Shown here: piece after piece, positions 6,448 through 13,193 of the stretch
Numbering within the stretch: the first letter of the stretch is position 1
Layout of the letters: each line of letters begins with the position of its first letter
Origin: Thermohalobaculum sp038528605
GTDB taxonomy: Bacteria > Pseudomonadota > Alphaproteobacteria > Rhodobacterales > Rhodobacteraceae
NCBI GenBank assembly: GCA_038528605.1
Contig: JBCBEP010000096.1
Location: forward strand, 1-13,193
Direction of reading: 5' to 3'
DNA: 13,193 nt
Notes under the pieces: generated by a model
Database searches by the model: none
Told to the model about the DNA's origin: nothing
The model's input: the letters and a program-made list of their open reading frames with translations, nothing else
Program-made: the position numbers and the translations under genes

Positions 6448-7187
6448 TGACCGGTCCAGACCGCGCCCGGCCCGAAGACTGGTGGCGCGTCACCCGCATG
6501 GCGGACGATGTCAGCCTGATCGACGAGCCCAATATCGAGCCCTTCTATCGCTGCAACTGCTGGCATATTCGCGGGCGGGAGCGTGATCTGCTCGTCGACA
6601 GCGGCATGGGCGTGGTCAGCCTCCGCGCCTGGGTACCGCTGGTGAGCGAAAAGCCGCTCCTTGCCGTGGCCAGCCACACGCATTTCGACCATATCGGCTG
6701 CCATCACGAATTCGAGCACCGCGCCGTGCACCGGGCGGAGGTGGCCCTGCTTTCGGCGCCCACGCGCAAAGCGACGCTTGCCGACCCGTATGTGACCGAC
6801 GAGATCTTCACGAAGCTGCCGCCGGAGCCCTATAGCAGCAAGGCATACGCGGTGGCGCCCGCCGCGCCCACCCAGGTGCTCGAGGACGGCGACATTCTCG
6901 ACACTGGCGACCGTCAGCTCGAGGTGATCCACACGCCCGGACACTCCCCCGGCGGCATCGCGCTCTGGGAAGCAGCGACGGCGACGCTGTTCTCCGGCGA
7001 TATCGTTTATGACGGGCCGCTGATCGAGGACACCTATCACGCTGACCCCGATGCCTACATCGCCTCAATGGAGCGTCTCTTAGCCCTCCCGGTCCGTACG
7101 GTTCATGGCGGCCATTTCCCAAGTTACGATGGCGACCGGCACCGGGCGCTCATCCGGGACTGGCTGGCGGGGAAGGGCGCGGCTTAA
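6447..7187 (+). CDS. MBL-fold metallo-hydrolase
   Basis: Metallo-beta-lactamase-fold hydrolase, 246 residues, no signal peptide, so probably cytosolic. The full two-metal site is visible: H77, H79, D81 and H82 in SHTHFDHIG, H166 in HTPGHSPGG, D185 in FSGDIVYDG and H223 in HGGHFPSYD. This is the glyoxalase II/lactonase-type arrangement, and water-driven cleavage of an ester, thioester, lactone or amide is expected. It starts at the ATG at 6447, sharing one base with the ATPase stop (TGATG), so it belongs to the ABC operon. Its substrate cannot be read from the sequence. Context suggests that it acts on the imported compound, on a derivative, or on a by-product of ureohydrolase action. It is the least explained member of the operon. 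Confidence 0.9.
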   Translation: MTGPDRARPEDWWRVTRMADDVSLIDEPNIEPFYRCNCWHIRGRERDLLVDSGMGVVSLRAWVPLVSEKPLLAVASHTHFDHIGCHHEFEHRAVHRAEVALLSAPTRKATLADPYVTDEIFTKLPPEPYSSKAYAVAPAAPTQVLEDGDILDTGDRQLEVIHTPGHSPGGIALWEAATATLFSGDIVYDGPLIEDTYHADPDAYIASMERLLALPVRTVHGGHFPSYDGDRHRALIRDWLAGKGAA

Positions 7188-7198
7188 GGGTTATCCGC

Positions 7199-7227
7199 TT
7201 GCGAGCGCCCGGCTCTGCGCGTATGCC
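7199..7227 (+). promoter_or_regulatory. Weak candidate promoter before the GT87 pair
   Basis: TTGCGA at 7199-7204 and TATGCC at 7222-7227 are separated by 17 bases, in the 127-base gap after the MBL gene. The match to housekeeping -35/-10 consensus is partial. A gap of this size before an unrelated gene pair makes a separate promoter plausible, and no clear terminator for the upstream operon is visible. Confidence 0.2.
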
Positions 7228-7314
7228 CCGGCTGGGCTGCTTGAATGGCGCGGGGCGGGGGCGTCTCCCGGGCCTCGAGCGGTCGCTGGGGCGGTTTGCA
7301 GGGTGATTGGTAGC

Positions 7315-8628
7315 ATGCAGCGCGGGTCGCTTGGGCAGGAGGACTGGCTGGCGCAGCGCCTGCCGGCCGCGCTCGTTCCGCTCTACCGCTTCTGTGCGGT
7401 CATCGCCCTCCCGGTGGCGATCGGGCTCGCCGCAGTGCGGATGGGGCTCATCATCGACGGTATGGCACCGCGTTACGCGATCGTGGATTTCCGGTACTTC
7501 TATGTTGCGGGTCTCGCCATACTCGACGGCGTTTCGGCCTATGGCGACGCCTATGTGACCCTAGGTCAGAGCGTCTACGACAGCAGCTTTGCGAATGCCC
7601 TCTTTTATTCGCCCTCTGTGCTGCCTCTTCTCGCACCTCTCGGCCTCATGTCTGCAGGCCCGGCTTCCGCAGCGTTCATGGCCCTCACGGCGACGACGAT
7701 CATCCTTTCCATCGCCGTGTCGGGTTGGAACCTTCGACATCGTCCGATGGTGCTCGACTGGCGACTTGTAACTGCTGCCGCTGTCGTCGTCGGCGCGTGC
7801 GTGCTGCGCCCGTCGATCAGTGTGCTCTTCCTCGGCAATGCCAAGTTCCTGATGCTGGCGGGCCTTGTATGCTGGATGGCCGGCGCGCTCCGCCTTCGCG
7901 GGAGCCCTCCGGGGTCGTGGCGTGATGACTGGGCGAGCCTGCTTCTGCAATCCGTCGGGCTCGCGGTGGTGCTCATGAAGCCGCAATACGGCGTCGTGCT
8001 CTTCCTCGTCTGCGTCGCCCGGGCGGAGTGGCGCGCTGGCGCCATCGGGGCGGTCATCGTGAGCGGCCTGCTCTACACAATCGCCGCTATACCCCATGGC
8101 CTCCTCACTTACGGTTTCGACTTTCTGGGCAGCATCGCTGCCTACTCGGGACGGCCGGAGAACTCCGATGAGGTGTTAATCGGCCTCTACGCCCTGGCGG
8201 CGCAGACTGGGTTTTCAGGCGGCGTGATCATGACGCTGACCCTCTCCGTGCTGGCGGCCGCGCTCATTCTTTGGCTGTTGCCAGGGCGGGTGGATCCGGT
8301 TGCGACCGGCCTTCTCTGCGTCGCCCTCGGCATTTTCGTTGCGCCCACGCACACAACCGACACGTTGCTTCTCGTGCCGGCCCTGCTCCTTGCCGGTGCT
8401 GCGGGGCCGCTCTGGCCAAGGCTGCTTCTTGTCGGGGCCGTCCTCGTTCTCGGCCTCATTGACTGGGCGCTGCCTCCGGACCTCACGCTCCCCGCGGCGA
8501 CGCTCGATCTCCGTATGGGTCTTGCTACGCTCGCACTCTTCGCTACAGCCGCCGCCCTCATGGCGCTTGCGAAGCAGCCGCTCACGACGGAAGGTGTGGC
8601 TGAGCCGGAACGGCCCTCGCTATGTTGA
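7315..8628 (+). CDS. GT87/DUF2029-type membrane glycosyltransferase, first paralog
   Basis: Polytopic inner-membrane protein of 437 residues resembling GT87 (DUF2029) GT-C-fold enzymes, which move a sugar from a polyprenyl-phosphate donor to an acceptor on the outer face of the membrane. After a first helix (about 26-47) comes the expected acidic loop, VDFRYFY, with D58 as the likely catalytic aspartate. A LFYSPSVLPLLAPLGLM stretch follows near 96-112, then GNAKF at 174-178, LMKPQ at 220-224 and APTHTTD at 343-349. About ten hydrophobic segments are apparent. I choose the ATG at 7315 because the longer frame, open from 7105, runs through the end of the MBL gene; a GTG at 7303 is an alternative. 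It overlaps the next, homologous gene by seven bases. The acceptor and sugar are unknown. Confidence 0.75.
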   Translation: MQRGSLGQEDWLAQRLPAALVPLYRFCAVIALPVAIGLAAVRMGLIIDGMAPRYAIVDFRYFYVAGLAILDGVSAYGDAYVTLGQSVYDSSFANALFYSPSVLPLLAPLGLMSAGPASAAFMALTATTIILSIAVSGWNLRHRPMVLDWRLVTAAAVVVGACVLRPSISVLFLGNAKFLMLAGLVCWMAGALRLRGSPPGSWRDDWASLLLQSVGLAVVLMKPQYGVVLFLVCVARAEWRAGAIGAVIVSGLLYTIAAIPHGLLTYGFDFLGSIAAYSGRPENSDEVLIGLYALAAQTGFSGGVIMTLTLSVLAAALILWLLPGRVDPVATGLLCVALGIFVAPTHTTDTLLLVPALLLAGAAGPLWPRLLLVGAVLVLGLIDWALPPDLTLPAATLDLRMGLATLALFATAAALMALAKQPLTTEGVAEPERPSLC

Positions 8629-9863
8629 CCTCCAGCGCGCTCATCCGACTGCTCGGTTTCCTCGCACCCGTTGCGCTGCCCCTCGTCGTCGTTCTCGTGG
8701 CCGTGCGATATGGGTCTGTGATCGTGGGGATGGCGCCGCAATACGCCTTCATCGACACGATCTATTTCTACTCCGCCGCGGTTGCTTTCCTAGAAGGCGT
8801 GAACCCCTACACGCCCGGTTACGAGGCGCTGGGGGTGGAGCGTTACGGCTGGCGGCCGCCTTCCTTCGGGGCATTCTACTACCCGCCGACACTCCTGCCG
8901 CTCATCGCGCCGCTTGGGTTGATGGAGCCACCCGCAGCCGGCTTTGCGGTGATGGCCACGAACGCCGGCCTGATTATCGGGGCCCTGGCACTGTCTCTCT
9001 GGCGCCTGCACGAAGACAGCCCCTATCTCGACTGGCGCATCGCCGGGGCGGCCGCGATCTTCGTCGCCGCACTCATCTGCTATCCGCCGCTGGAGACGAT
9101 CGTCTACGGCCACATCAAGCCGATCTTCCTCGCCGCCTTCGCGCTCTGGTTTGTAGGCGTGAGCCGTGGTTCGACCTTACTGCAAGCTGTCGGACTAACG
9201 ATCATGCTCCTGAAGCCGCAGCTCGGAATACCGCTTGCTGGGTTGGCGTTCCTCTGGGCCCCGTGGCGGGGCGCCGCGATCGCTGCCGGCGTTGCGACGG
9301 GGGTGCTTTACATCATCGCGGCGTGGCAGTTCGGTCTGTTCAGCTTCGCATTCGAGTTCTTGGCGAACACCGCACGATACACGAGCGATCTCAGCTACAA
9401 CTCGGCGGGGCGACTGATCGGCGTTTCGATGTTCCTCGAAGCAGTGGGCCTGCCGACAGGCCCCTTCGTCACGCTCACTCTATGCGGCGTCGGTGTGCTT
9501 GTCCTTCGCTGGATCGGGCCCAAGGACGCATTCGCCTCCGGGTTGGCGGCCTTGGCCATCGGATTGCTCGCAGCGCCCACGCATCTGACGGATGTCGTTG
9601 TCCTGCTGCCGGCTCTTGTGCTTGTGCCGACTGCGGGCCCGGTCCTACCGCGCCTGATGATCGCCGTGGGATTGCTCGGCGCAGGGGGGATCGACTGGGT
9701 CACACGGGGTATGCTGAACGACGATGCCGTATCGCTCGGCCGCGCTGTATTCGGCACCGTTTGCGTGACGACGGTTCTTGCGGGCCTTCTGCTCGTGATG
9801 AAGGAGCGACGCCCCAACCGCTTTCAGGCAACGCGATCGCGCGGGGCGTCACCGGCGAAGTAG
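8622..9863 (+). CDS. GT87/DUF2029-type membrane glycosyltransferase, second paralog
   Basis: Polytopic membrane protein of 413 residues, homologous to the preceding gene along its length. The shared landmarks are GMAPQYAFIDTIYFY (D45), FYYPPTLLPLIAPLGLM at 85-101, GHIKP at 163-167, LLKPQ at 196-200, APTHLTD at 318-324 and a late GGIDWV helix. It starts at the ATG at 8622 inside the end of the first paralog (ATGTTGA), so the two are translationally coupled and may work in sequence or as a heteromer on one glycan. Its final 40 bases overlap the end of the dehydrogenase gene on the other strand. The assignment to GT87 rests on the aspartate loop, the KPQ motif and the topology. Transport or another GT-C family is less likely. 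Confidence 0.75.
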   Translation: MLTSSALIRLLGFLAPVALPLVVVLVAVRYGSVIVGMAPQYAFIDTIYFYSAAVAFLEGVNPYTPGYEALGVERYGWRPPSFGAFYYPPTLLPLIAPLGLMEPPAAGFAVMATNAGLIIGALALSLWRLHEDSPYLDWRIAGAAAIFVAALICYPPLETIVYGHIKPIFLAAFALWFVGVSRGSTLLQAVGLTIMLLKPQLGIPLAGLAFLWAPWRGAAIAAGVATGVLYIIAAWQFGLFSFAFEFLANTARYTSDLSYNSAGRLIGVSMFLEAVGLPTGPFVTLTLCGVGVLVLRWIGPKDAFASGLAALAIGLLAAPTHLTDVVVLLPALVLVPTAGPVLPRLMIAVGLLGAGGIDWVTRGMLNDDAVSLGRAVFGTVCVTTVLAGLLLVMKERRPNRFQATRSRGASPAK

Positions 9864-10780
9864 GCGTCGAGATTGTCTAGGGCGCGGAAGCCCATGGCGT
9901 CTCGCGTCTCTGAGGTGGCGGATCCGATATGGGGGAGCAGGAAGACGTTCGGCAGCGCCGAGAGCTTGGGATTGCCGCCAGGCTCCTCACGGAAGACGTC
10001 GAGACCGGCGGCGAAGAGCTGACCGGACCTGAGCGCGTCAGCCAGAGCCTCTTCATCAACCAGCGCGCCCCGGGCGGTGTTCACGAAAATCGCGCCTTTC
10101 GGCAGGCGCGCGAAGGCGGCCGCGTCCATCATGCTCGTGGTGTTCGGCCCGGCTGGGCAGTGGAGCGAGAGGACGTCCGATACGGCGAGCAGGCTCTCCA
10201 GCGTCTCGTGGAACACGGCGCCCTTCTCCAGCGCGGGCTCAAGTTGCCGGCGGTTGTGGTAGTGCACCTGCATTCCGAAGCCCCGCGCGCGCTCCGCCGT
10301 TACCTGGCCGACGCGGCCCATGCCGACGATGCCGATGCGCTTGCCCGTCACCTGCCGGCCCACCATGAAGGCGGGGGACCAGAAATCCCACTTCCCCTCC
10401 CGCACCATGATATGCCCCTCGGCCCCGCGGCGGGCAGCACCCAGCATGCACAGCATGGCGATCTCGGCGGTGGCGTCGGAGAGCACGTCGGGCGTGTTGG
10501 TGACGGTGATCCCGTGCGCCTTGGCGGCGGCAAGGTCCACATGATCGACGCCCACGGAATGATTGGCGATGATCCTCAGGCGCTCGGGCAGCGCCGCGAT
10601 CACCTCGGCTGAGAAATGCTCCGAATGGCAGGGAAGCACGGCGTCGACGTCCTGACACGCCGCCACGAGTTCCTCCCGCGAGAACACGCGATCCTCCATG
10701 TTCAGGATGGTCTCGTAGTCCCGCGCCGCACGCTCATGCACGGCGTCCGTGAGCCGCCGCGTGATCAGCAGGCGCTTCAT
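9824..10780 (-). CDS. D-2-hydroxyacid dehydrogenase (GHPR-like)
   Basis: Cytosolic NAD(P)-dependent reductase/dehydrogenase of 318 residues that interconverts a 2-keto acid and a D-2-hydroxy acid, for example glyoxylate/glycolate or hydroxypyruvate/glycerate. The ANHSVGVDHVDL segment at 72-83, the dinucleotide-binding GIVGMGRVGQ at 150-159, and the catalytic triad R237 (NTARGALVDE), E266 (FREEP) and H284 (LPHIGSAT) are all present. Arginines 177-178 (HNRR) after the second strand of the Rossmann fold suggest NADP(H), as in glyoxylate/hydroxypyruvate reductases. It starts at 10780, sharing one base with the small membrane gene's stop (TGATG), so it is the last gene of the amidase/TRAP operon. 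Its end overlaps the convergent GT87 gene by 40 bases. Confidence 0.93.
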   Translation of the reverse strand: MKRLLITRRLTDAVHERAARDYETILNMEDRVFSREELVAACQDVDAVLPCHSEHFSAEVIAALPERLRIIANHSVGVDHVDLAAAKAHGITVTNTPDVLSDATAEIAMLCMLGAARRGAEGHIMVREGKWDFWSPAFMVGRQVTGKRIGIVGMGRVGQVTAERARGFGMQVHYHNRRQLEPALEKGAVFHETLESLLAVSDVLSLHCPAGPNTTSMMDAAAFARLPKGAIFVNTARGALVDEEALADALRSGQLFAAGLDVFREEPGGNPKLSALPNVFLLPHIGSATSETRDAMGFRALDNLDAYFAGDAPRDRVA

Positions 10781-10959
10781 CAGCGCTGGCCGCGGATCTT
10801 GAGCGTGATTTCGCGCAGGAAGTCGAACACCGCCATGCCGACGACGATACCGATGATCACGATCAGCTCGATCTGCGGCACGAAGCTGACGATCACGTAG
10901 AGAAAACTGCCAAAGCCCACGAGGGCGAAGATGGCGAGGACGATCTCGAGGAGGATCAT
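10780..10959 (-). CDS. Small two-helix membrane protein, unknown function
   Basis: Predicted 59-residue inner-membrane protein. The start at 10959 overlaps the amidase stop (ATGA), and the stop overlaps the dehydrogenase start (TGATG). A purine-rich GGAGAG lies just upstream on the minus strand. Two hydrophobic segments (about 3-24 and 30-48) are joined by a short FVPQIE turn, and the C-terminus is basic (K54, R56, R59), so both ends are probably cytoplasmic. It is too short for a TRAP small (DctQ) subunit, which has four helices in about 160 or more residues. I do not recognise a family. Tight coupling on both sides and clear membrane character argue for a real gene. It might assist the TRAP transporter or anchor a neighbouring enzyme; both are guesses. 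Confidence 0.75.
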   Translation of the reverse strand: MILLEIVLAIFALVGFGSFLYVIVSFVPQIELIVIIGIVVGMAVFDFLREITLKIRGQR

Positions 10960-12302
10960 GCTGTCTCTCCGTTGCTTGAGAGGGTGCGGACGAGCCAGCG
11001 GGCTGTGCGCAGGAGCCGGGCATCGTCGCCATGGGGACCGACGAGCTGGACGCCCATCGGCAGGCCCGCCGGGCCGGTCAGGAGCGGGAGCGTCACGGCG
11101 GGCAGCCCGGTGAAGGACCACAGGCTACAGAAGGCGGCGTTGCCCGTTGTCTCCGGCCCTGGCGCCTCTCCCGGGGCCGCGGGGGTGATGAGGGCGTTCA
11201 CCTCGTCGAAGATTTCGGCGAAGGCGGCGCGCAGGCGCCGCTGCAGGGTGCGGGCTTCGAGGTAAGCGAGGGCGGGGACGGTGCGGCCTGCCAGAATCAC
11301 CTCTCGGTAGAGCGGATGCACCTGCTCGCTGCCACGGTCGACATAGTGGCCGAGGAGCTGAGCCGCCTCCACCTGCATGATGCGGGCGATGAGATCCTTG
11401 ATGCCCGCGAGGCGGCTGGGCGTGGCGATGTGCAGACAGCCGGGGATGGCGGCGGAAAGCTCGCCGAAGGCCTCCGCCGTGCCGGGGGTCGCCTCGTCCC
11501 AGGTCGGGCCCTCGAAGAAGCCGAGGACCGGGGCCATCGGCGGCTCCTGCATCGCGGTTGCGGTGAGCGACAGGCGGTGGGGCAGGGCGTCGTCGTCCAC
11601 CCCGTCGGGGCCGGTCATGTGCTGGAGGAGAGACACGTCCTCCACGCTCCGCGCCATAAGCCCCACATGGTCGAGCGAGGTGCTTACGGGCAGGACGCCG
11701 GTGCGGGGCACCGCCCCGAAGCTCGCCTTGAGGCCAACGATCCCGCAGAAGCTAGAGGGCCTGATCACCGAGCCGTTGGTCTGCGTGCCGAGCGCGAGCG
11801 GCACATGCCCCGCGGCCACGGCGGCGGCGGAGCCGGCGGAGGAGCCGCCGGGCGTGCGCGCGGGATCATGCGGGTTGCGGGTGACGGAGGGCGGCGGGCC
11901 CGCCATCTCGGTCGTGACCGTTTTGCCGAGGATGATCGCGCCCTCGGCCTTCAGGCGGCGGATACAGGTCGCATCCTCCTTCGCGACACGGCCGGCATCG
12001 AGCGGTGCGCCGTTCTCGCAGGGCATGCCGGCCACATCGATGATGTCTTTCACGCCGATGGGCAGCCCGTGGAGCACGCCGAGCGGCAGGCCGCGCTTGC
12101 GGTGCGCGTCGCGTGCCTGCGCGATCGCCAGCGCCCCTTCCCGGTCCACGTGCTTCCACGCGCGCAGCTCGCCATCGGACGCCTCGATCCGCGCGAGGCA
12201 GGCGGCCACGAGTGCTTCGGCGCTGAGGGCACCGGAGGCGAGGGCGGCACGTGCCTCCGTCGCCGTCAGGTCCGCCGGGTTGGGCTTGCCGCCATCTGCC
12301 AT
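10956..12302 (-). CDS. Amidase (amidase signature family)
   Basis: Cytosolic amidase-signature hydrolase of 448 residues that releases ammonia or an amine from an amide. The Ser-cisSer-Lys triad is complete: K85 in PIGVKD, the cis-serine S154 in PGGSSAGS and the nucleophile S178 in GTQTNGS; the IRPSSFCGIVGLK stretch that follows is typical. The residue before the catalytic Gly-Ser is Asn176, where Gly or Ala is usual. No N-terminal signal peptide is visible. The start at 12302 lies seven bases after the TRAP permease stop, with a GAGGCGGG-type ribosome site. It overlaps the small membrane gene at its end. It is not obviously GatA, since no GatB or GatC accompanies it. The likely role is hydrolysis of a substrate brought in by the TRAP system. 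Confidence 0.92.
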   Translation of the reverse strand: MADGGKPNPADLTATEARAALASGALSAEALVAACLARIEASDGELRAWKHVDREGALAIAQARDAHRKRGLPLGVLHGLPIGVKDIIDVAGMPCENGAPLDAGRVAKEDATCIRRLKAEGAIILGKTVTTEMAGPPPSVTRNPHDPARTPGGSSAGSAAAVAAGHVPLALGTQTNGSVIRPSSFCGIVGLKASFGAVPRTGVLPVSTSLDHVGLMARSVEDVSLLQHMTGPDGVDDDALPHRLSLTATAMQEPPMAPVLGFFEGPTWDEATPGTAEAFGELSAAIPGCLHIATPSRLAGIKDLIARIMQVEAAQLLGHYVDRGSEQVHPLYREVILAGRTVPALAYLEARTLQRRLRAAFAEIFDEVNALITPAAPGEAPGPETTGNAAFCSLWSFTGLPAVTLPLLTGPAGLPMGVQLVGPHGDDARLLRTARWLVRTLSSNGETA

Positions 12303-12309
12303 GCCCGCC

Positions 12310-13193
12310 TCAGCCGTAGATGGCGTTGGGCAGCCACTGGTAGATGCCCGGGAAGTTGTAGACGAGGACCATGGCGGTGATGATCAGCACCAGGAACGGC
12401 ATCACGCCCTTGAAGATCTGCGTCAGCTCCACGCCTGGTGGCGCAACCCCTTTGAGATAGTAGGCCGCCATTGCCATGGGCGGCGTGAGGAAGGAGGTCT
12501 GCAGGTTGAGCGCGATCAGGATGCCGAAGAACAGCGGATCGATCTCGAAAAACGGCAGCAGCGGCAGGAAGATCGGCACGAAGATGATGATGATCTCCGA
12601 CCATTCGAGCGGCCAGCCGAGAATGAAGATGATCACCTGCGCCATGATTAGGAACTGGATCGGGGTGAGGTCGAGACTGAGCACGAATTCCTCGATCAGC
12701 CCCTCGCCGCCGAGCCAGGAGAAGACCGAGGCGAAGGTCCAGGCGCCCACGAACATCCAGCAGACCATCGCCGAGGTCTTCATCGTGAGGTACACGCTCT
12801 CGCGCAGTCGCTCCCAGGTGAGCGACCGGTAGGCGACGGCGAGCACCAGGCCGCCAAGCGCGCCGAGGGACGCGGCCTCGGACGGCGTTGCAAGGCCGAA
12901 CAGGATGGCGCCCAGCACCGAGAGGATCAGGATGGCGAGCGGGAAAAACGATGTCGCGAGCCGGACGATCACCTGACCATAAGAGAGCTCTTCCGTGTCG
13001 CTCTCAGGCGGCTTCGGCGCGAGGCTCGGCTGCAATGCGGCACGGCCGACCACATAGACCATGTAAAGGCCTGCCAGCAGGAAGCCGGGGATCAGCGCGC
13101 CTGCATAGAGCTGCACGATCGAGACGTTCGACGTGGCGGCATAGACGATCAGCATGATCGAGGGCGGGATCAGGATGCCGAGGCAGCCGCCCG
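12310..13193 (-). CDS. TRAP transporter large permease (DctM/FcbT3-like), partial
   Basis: C-terminal 293 residues of a TRAP-type large membrane subunit, which uses a sodium or proton gradient to import a ligand delivered by a periplasmic binding protein. The gene runs off the right edge, so its start is not seen. The visible part opens with the family motif GILIPPSIMLIVYA. It continues through several membrane helices, including FILGWPLEWSEIIIIF and NLQTSFLTPPMAMAAYYLKG, and ends QWLPNAIYG. The long loop with KPPESDTEE separates two membrane bundles. From memory this pattern fits the mannitol/chloroaromatic (FcbT3) subgroup better than classic C4-dicarboxylate DctM. The small permease and binding protein are expected to the right of the window. 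The amidase begins seven bases after its stop, pointing to one operon. Confidence 0.93.
   Translation of the reverse strand, partial: GGCLGILIPPSIMLIVYAATSNVSIVQLYAGALIPGFLLAGLYMVYVVGRAALQPSLAPKPPESDTEELSYGQVIVRLATSFFPLAILILSVLGAILFGLATPSEAASLGALGGLVLAVAYRSLTWERLRESVYLTMKTSAMVCWMFVGAWTFASVFSWLGGEGLIEEFVLSLDLTPIQFLIMAQVIIFILGWPLEWSEIIIIFVPIFLPLLPFFEIDPLFFGILIALNLQTSFLTPPMAMAAYYLKGVAPPGVELTQIFKGVMPFLVLIITAMVLVYNFPGIYQWLPNAIYG

Noticed and set aside
7202..7277. Bulged inverted repeat after the MBL gene (7202-7212 with 7268-7277)
   Set aside because: The loop is 55 bases, one base is bulged and no T-run follows; it is likely chance pairing in GC-rich sequence and not a terminator.
7105..7314. 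N-terminal extension of the first GT87 protein
   Set aside because: It overlaps the MBL gene by more than 80 bases and lacks membrane character; 7315 gives a sensible start before the first helix.
8300..9880. A 526-codon + strand frame across the GT87 pair
   Set aside because: It is extremely Arg/Pro/Ala rich and out of frame with both membrane proteins; it is a shadow of GC-rich coding DNA.
11031..12380. Long + strand frame opposite the amidase
   Set aside because: It is low-complexity and His/Arg/Gly rich, antisense to a gene with an intact catalytic triad.

Overview
The window is GC-rich, densely coding bacterial DNA with frequent start/stop overlaps between neighbouring genes. Its mix of a BMP-type binding protein, a polyamine-type ABC system and a TRAP transporter of the mannitol/chloroaromatic type suggests a metabolically versatile alphaproteobacterium, for example Rhizobiales, Rhodospirillales or Rhodobacterales. 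That assignment rests on gene content and composition only. I see no rRNA, tRNA, CRISPR array, insertion sequence or phage gene.

Left block, + strand, 120-7187. First comes a periplasmic BMP/PnrA-family binding protein (120-1196) whose membrane partners are not in view. A 257-base gap with nested inverted repeats follows. Then comes a compact cluster: an agmatinase-family ureohydrolase resembling guanidinobutyrase (1454-2416), and a complete polyamine-type ABC importer made of a binding protein (2433-3473), two permeases (3583-4431 and 4583-5365) and an ATPase (5362-6447). The cluster ends with a metallo-beta-lactamase-fold hydrolase (6447-7187). Gaps are short or negative, so this looks like one operon. 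The simplest reading is uptake of a guanidino compound and its hydrolysis to urea plus an amine or amino acid; the job of the final metallo-hydrolase is not obvious. Both in-operon gaps beside the first permease carry nested inverted repeats. A 52-codon ORF exactly bridges the two permease genes with ATGA overlaps at both ends.

Middle block, + strand, 7315-9863. Two overlapping paralogous polytopic membrane proteins of the GT87/DUF2029 type (GT-C-fold, polyprenyl-phosphate-sugar-dependent glycosyltransferases) form a tandem pair. They have no evident link to the transport genes.

Right block, - strand, 9824-13193. Read in transcription order, this holds the C-terminal part of a TRAP large permease (cut by the window edge), an amidase-signature amidase, a 59-residue two-helix membrane protein and a D-2-hydroxyacid dehydrogenase. 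All are tightly packed or overlapping, suggesting an operon for import and breakdown of an acid or amide substrate. The dehydrogenase converges on the second GT87 gene with a 40-base tail-to-tail overlap, so no intergenic terminator separates the two blocks.
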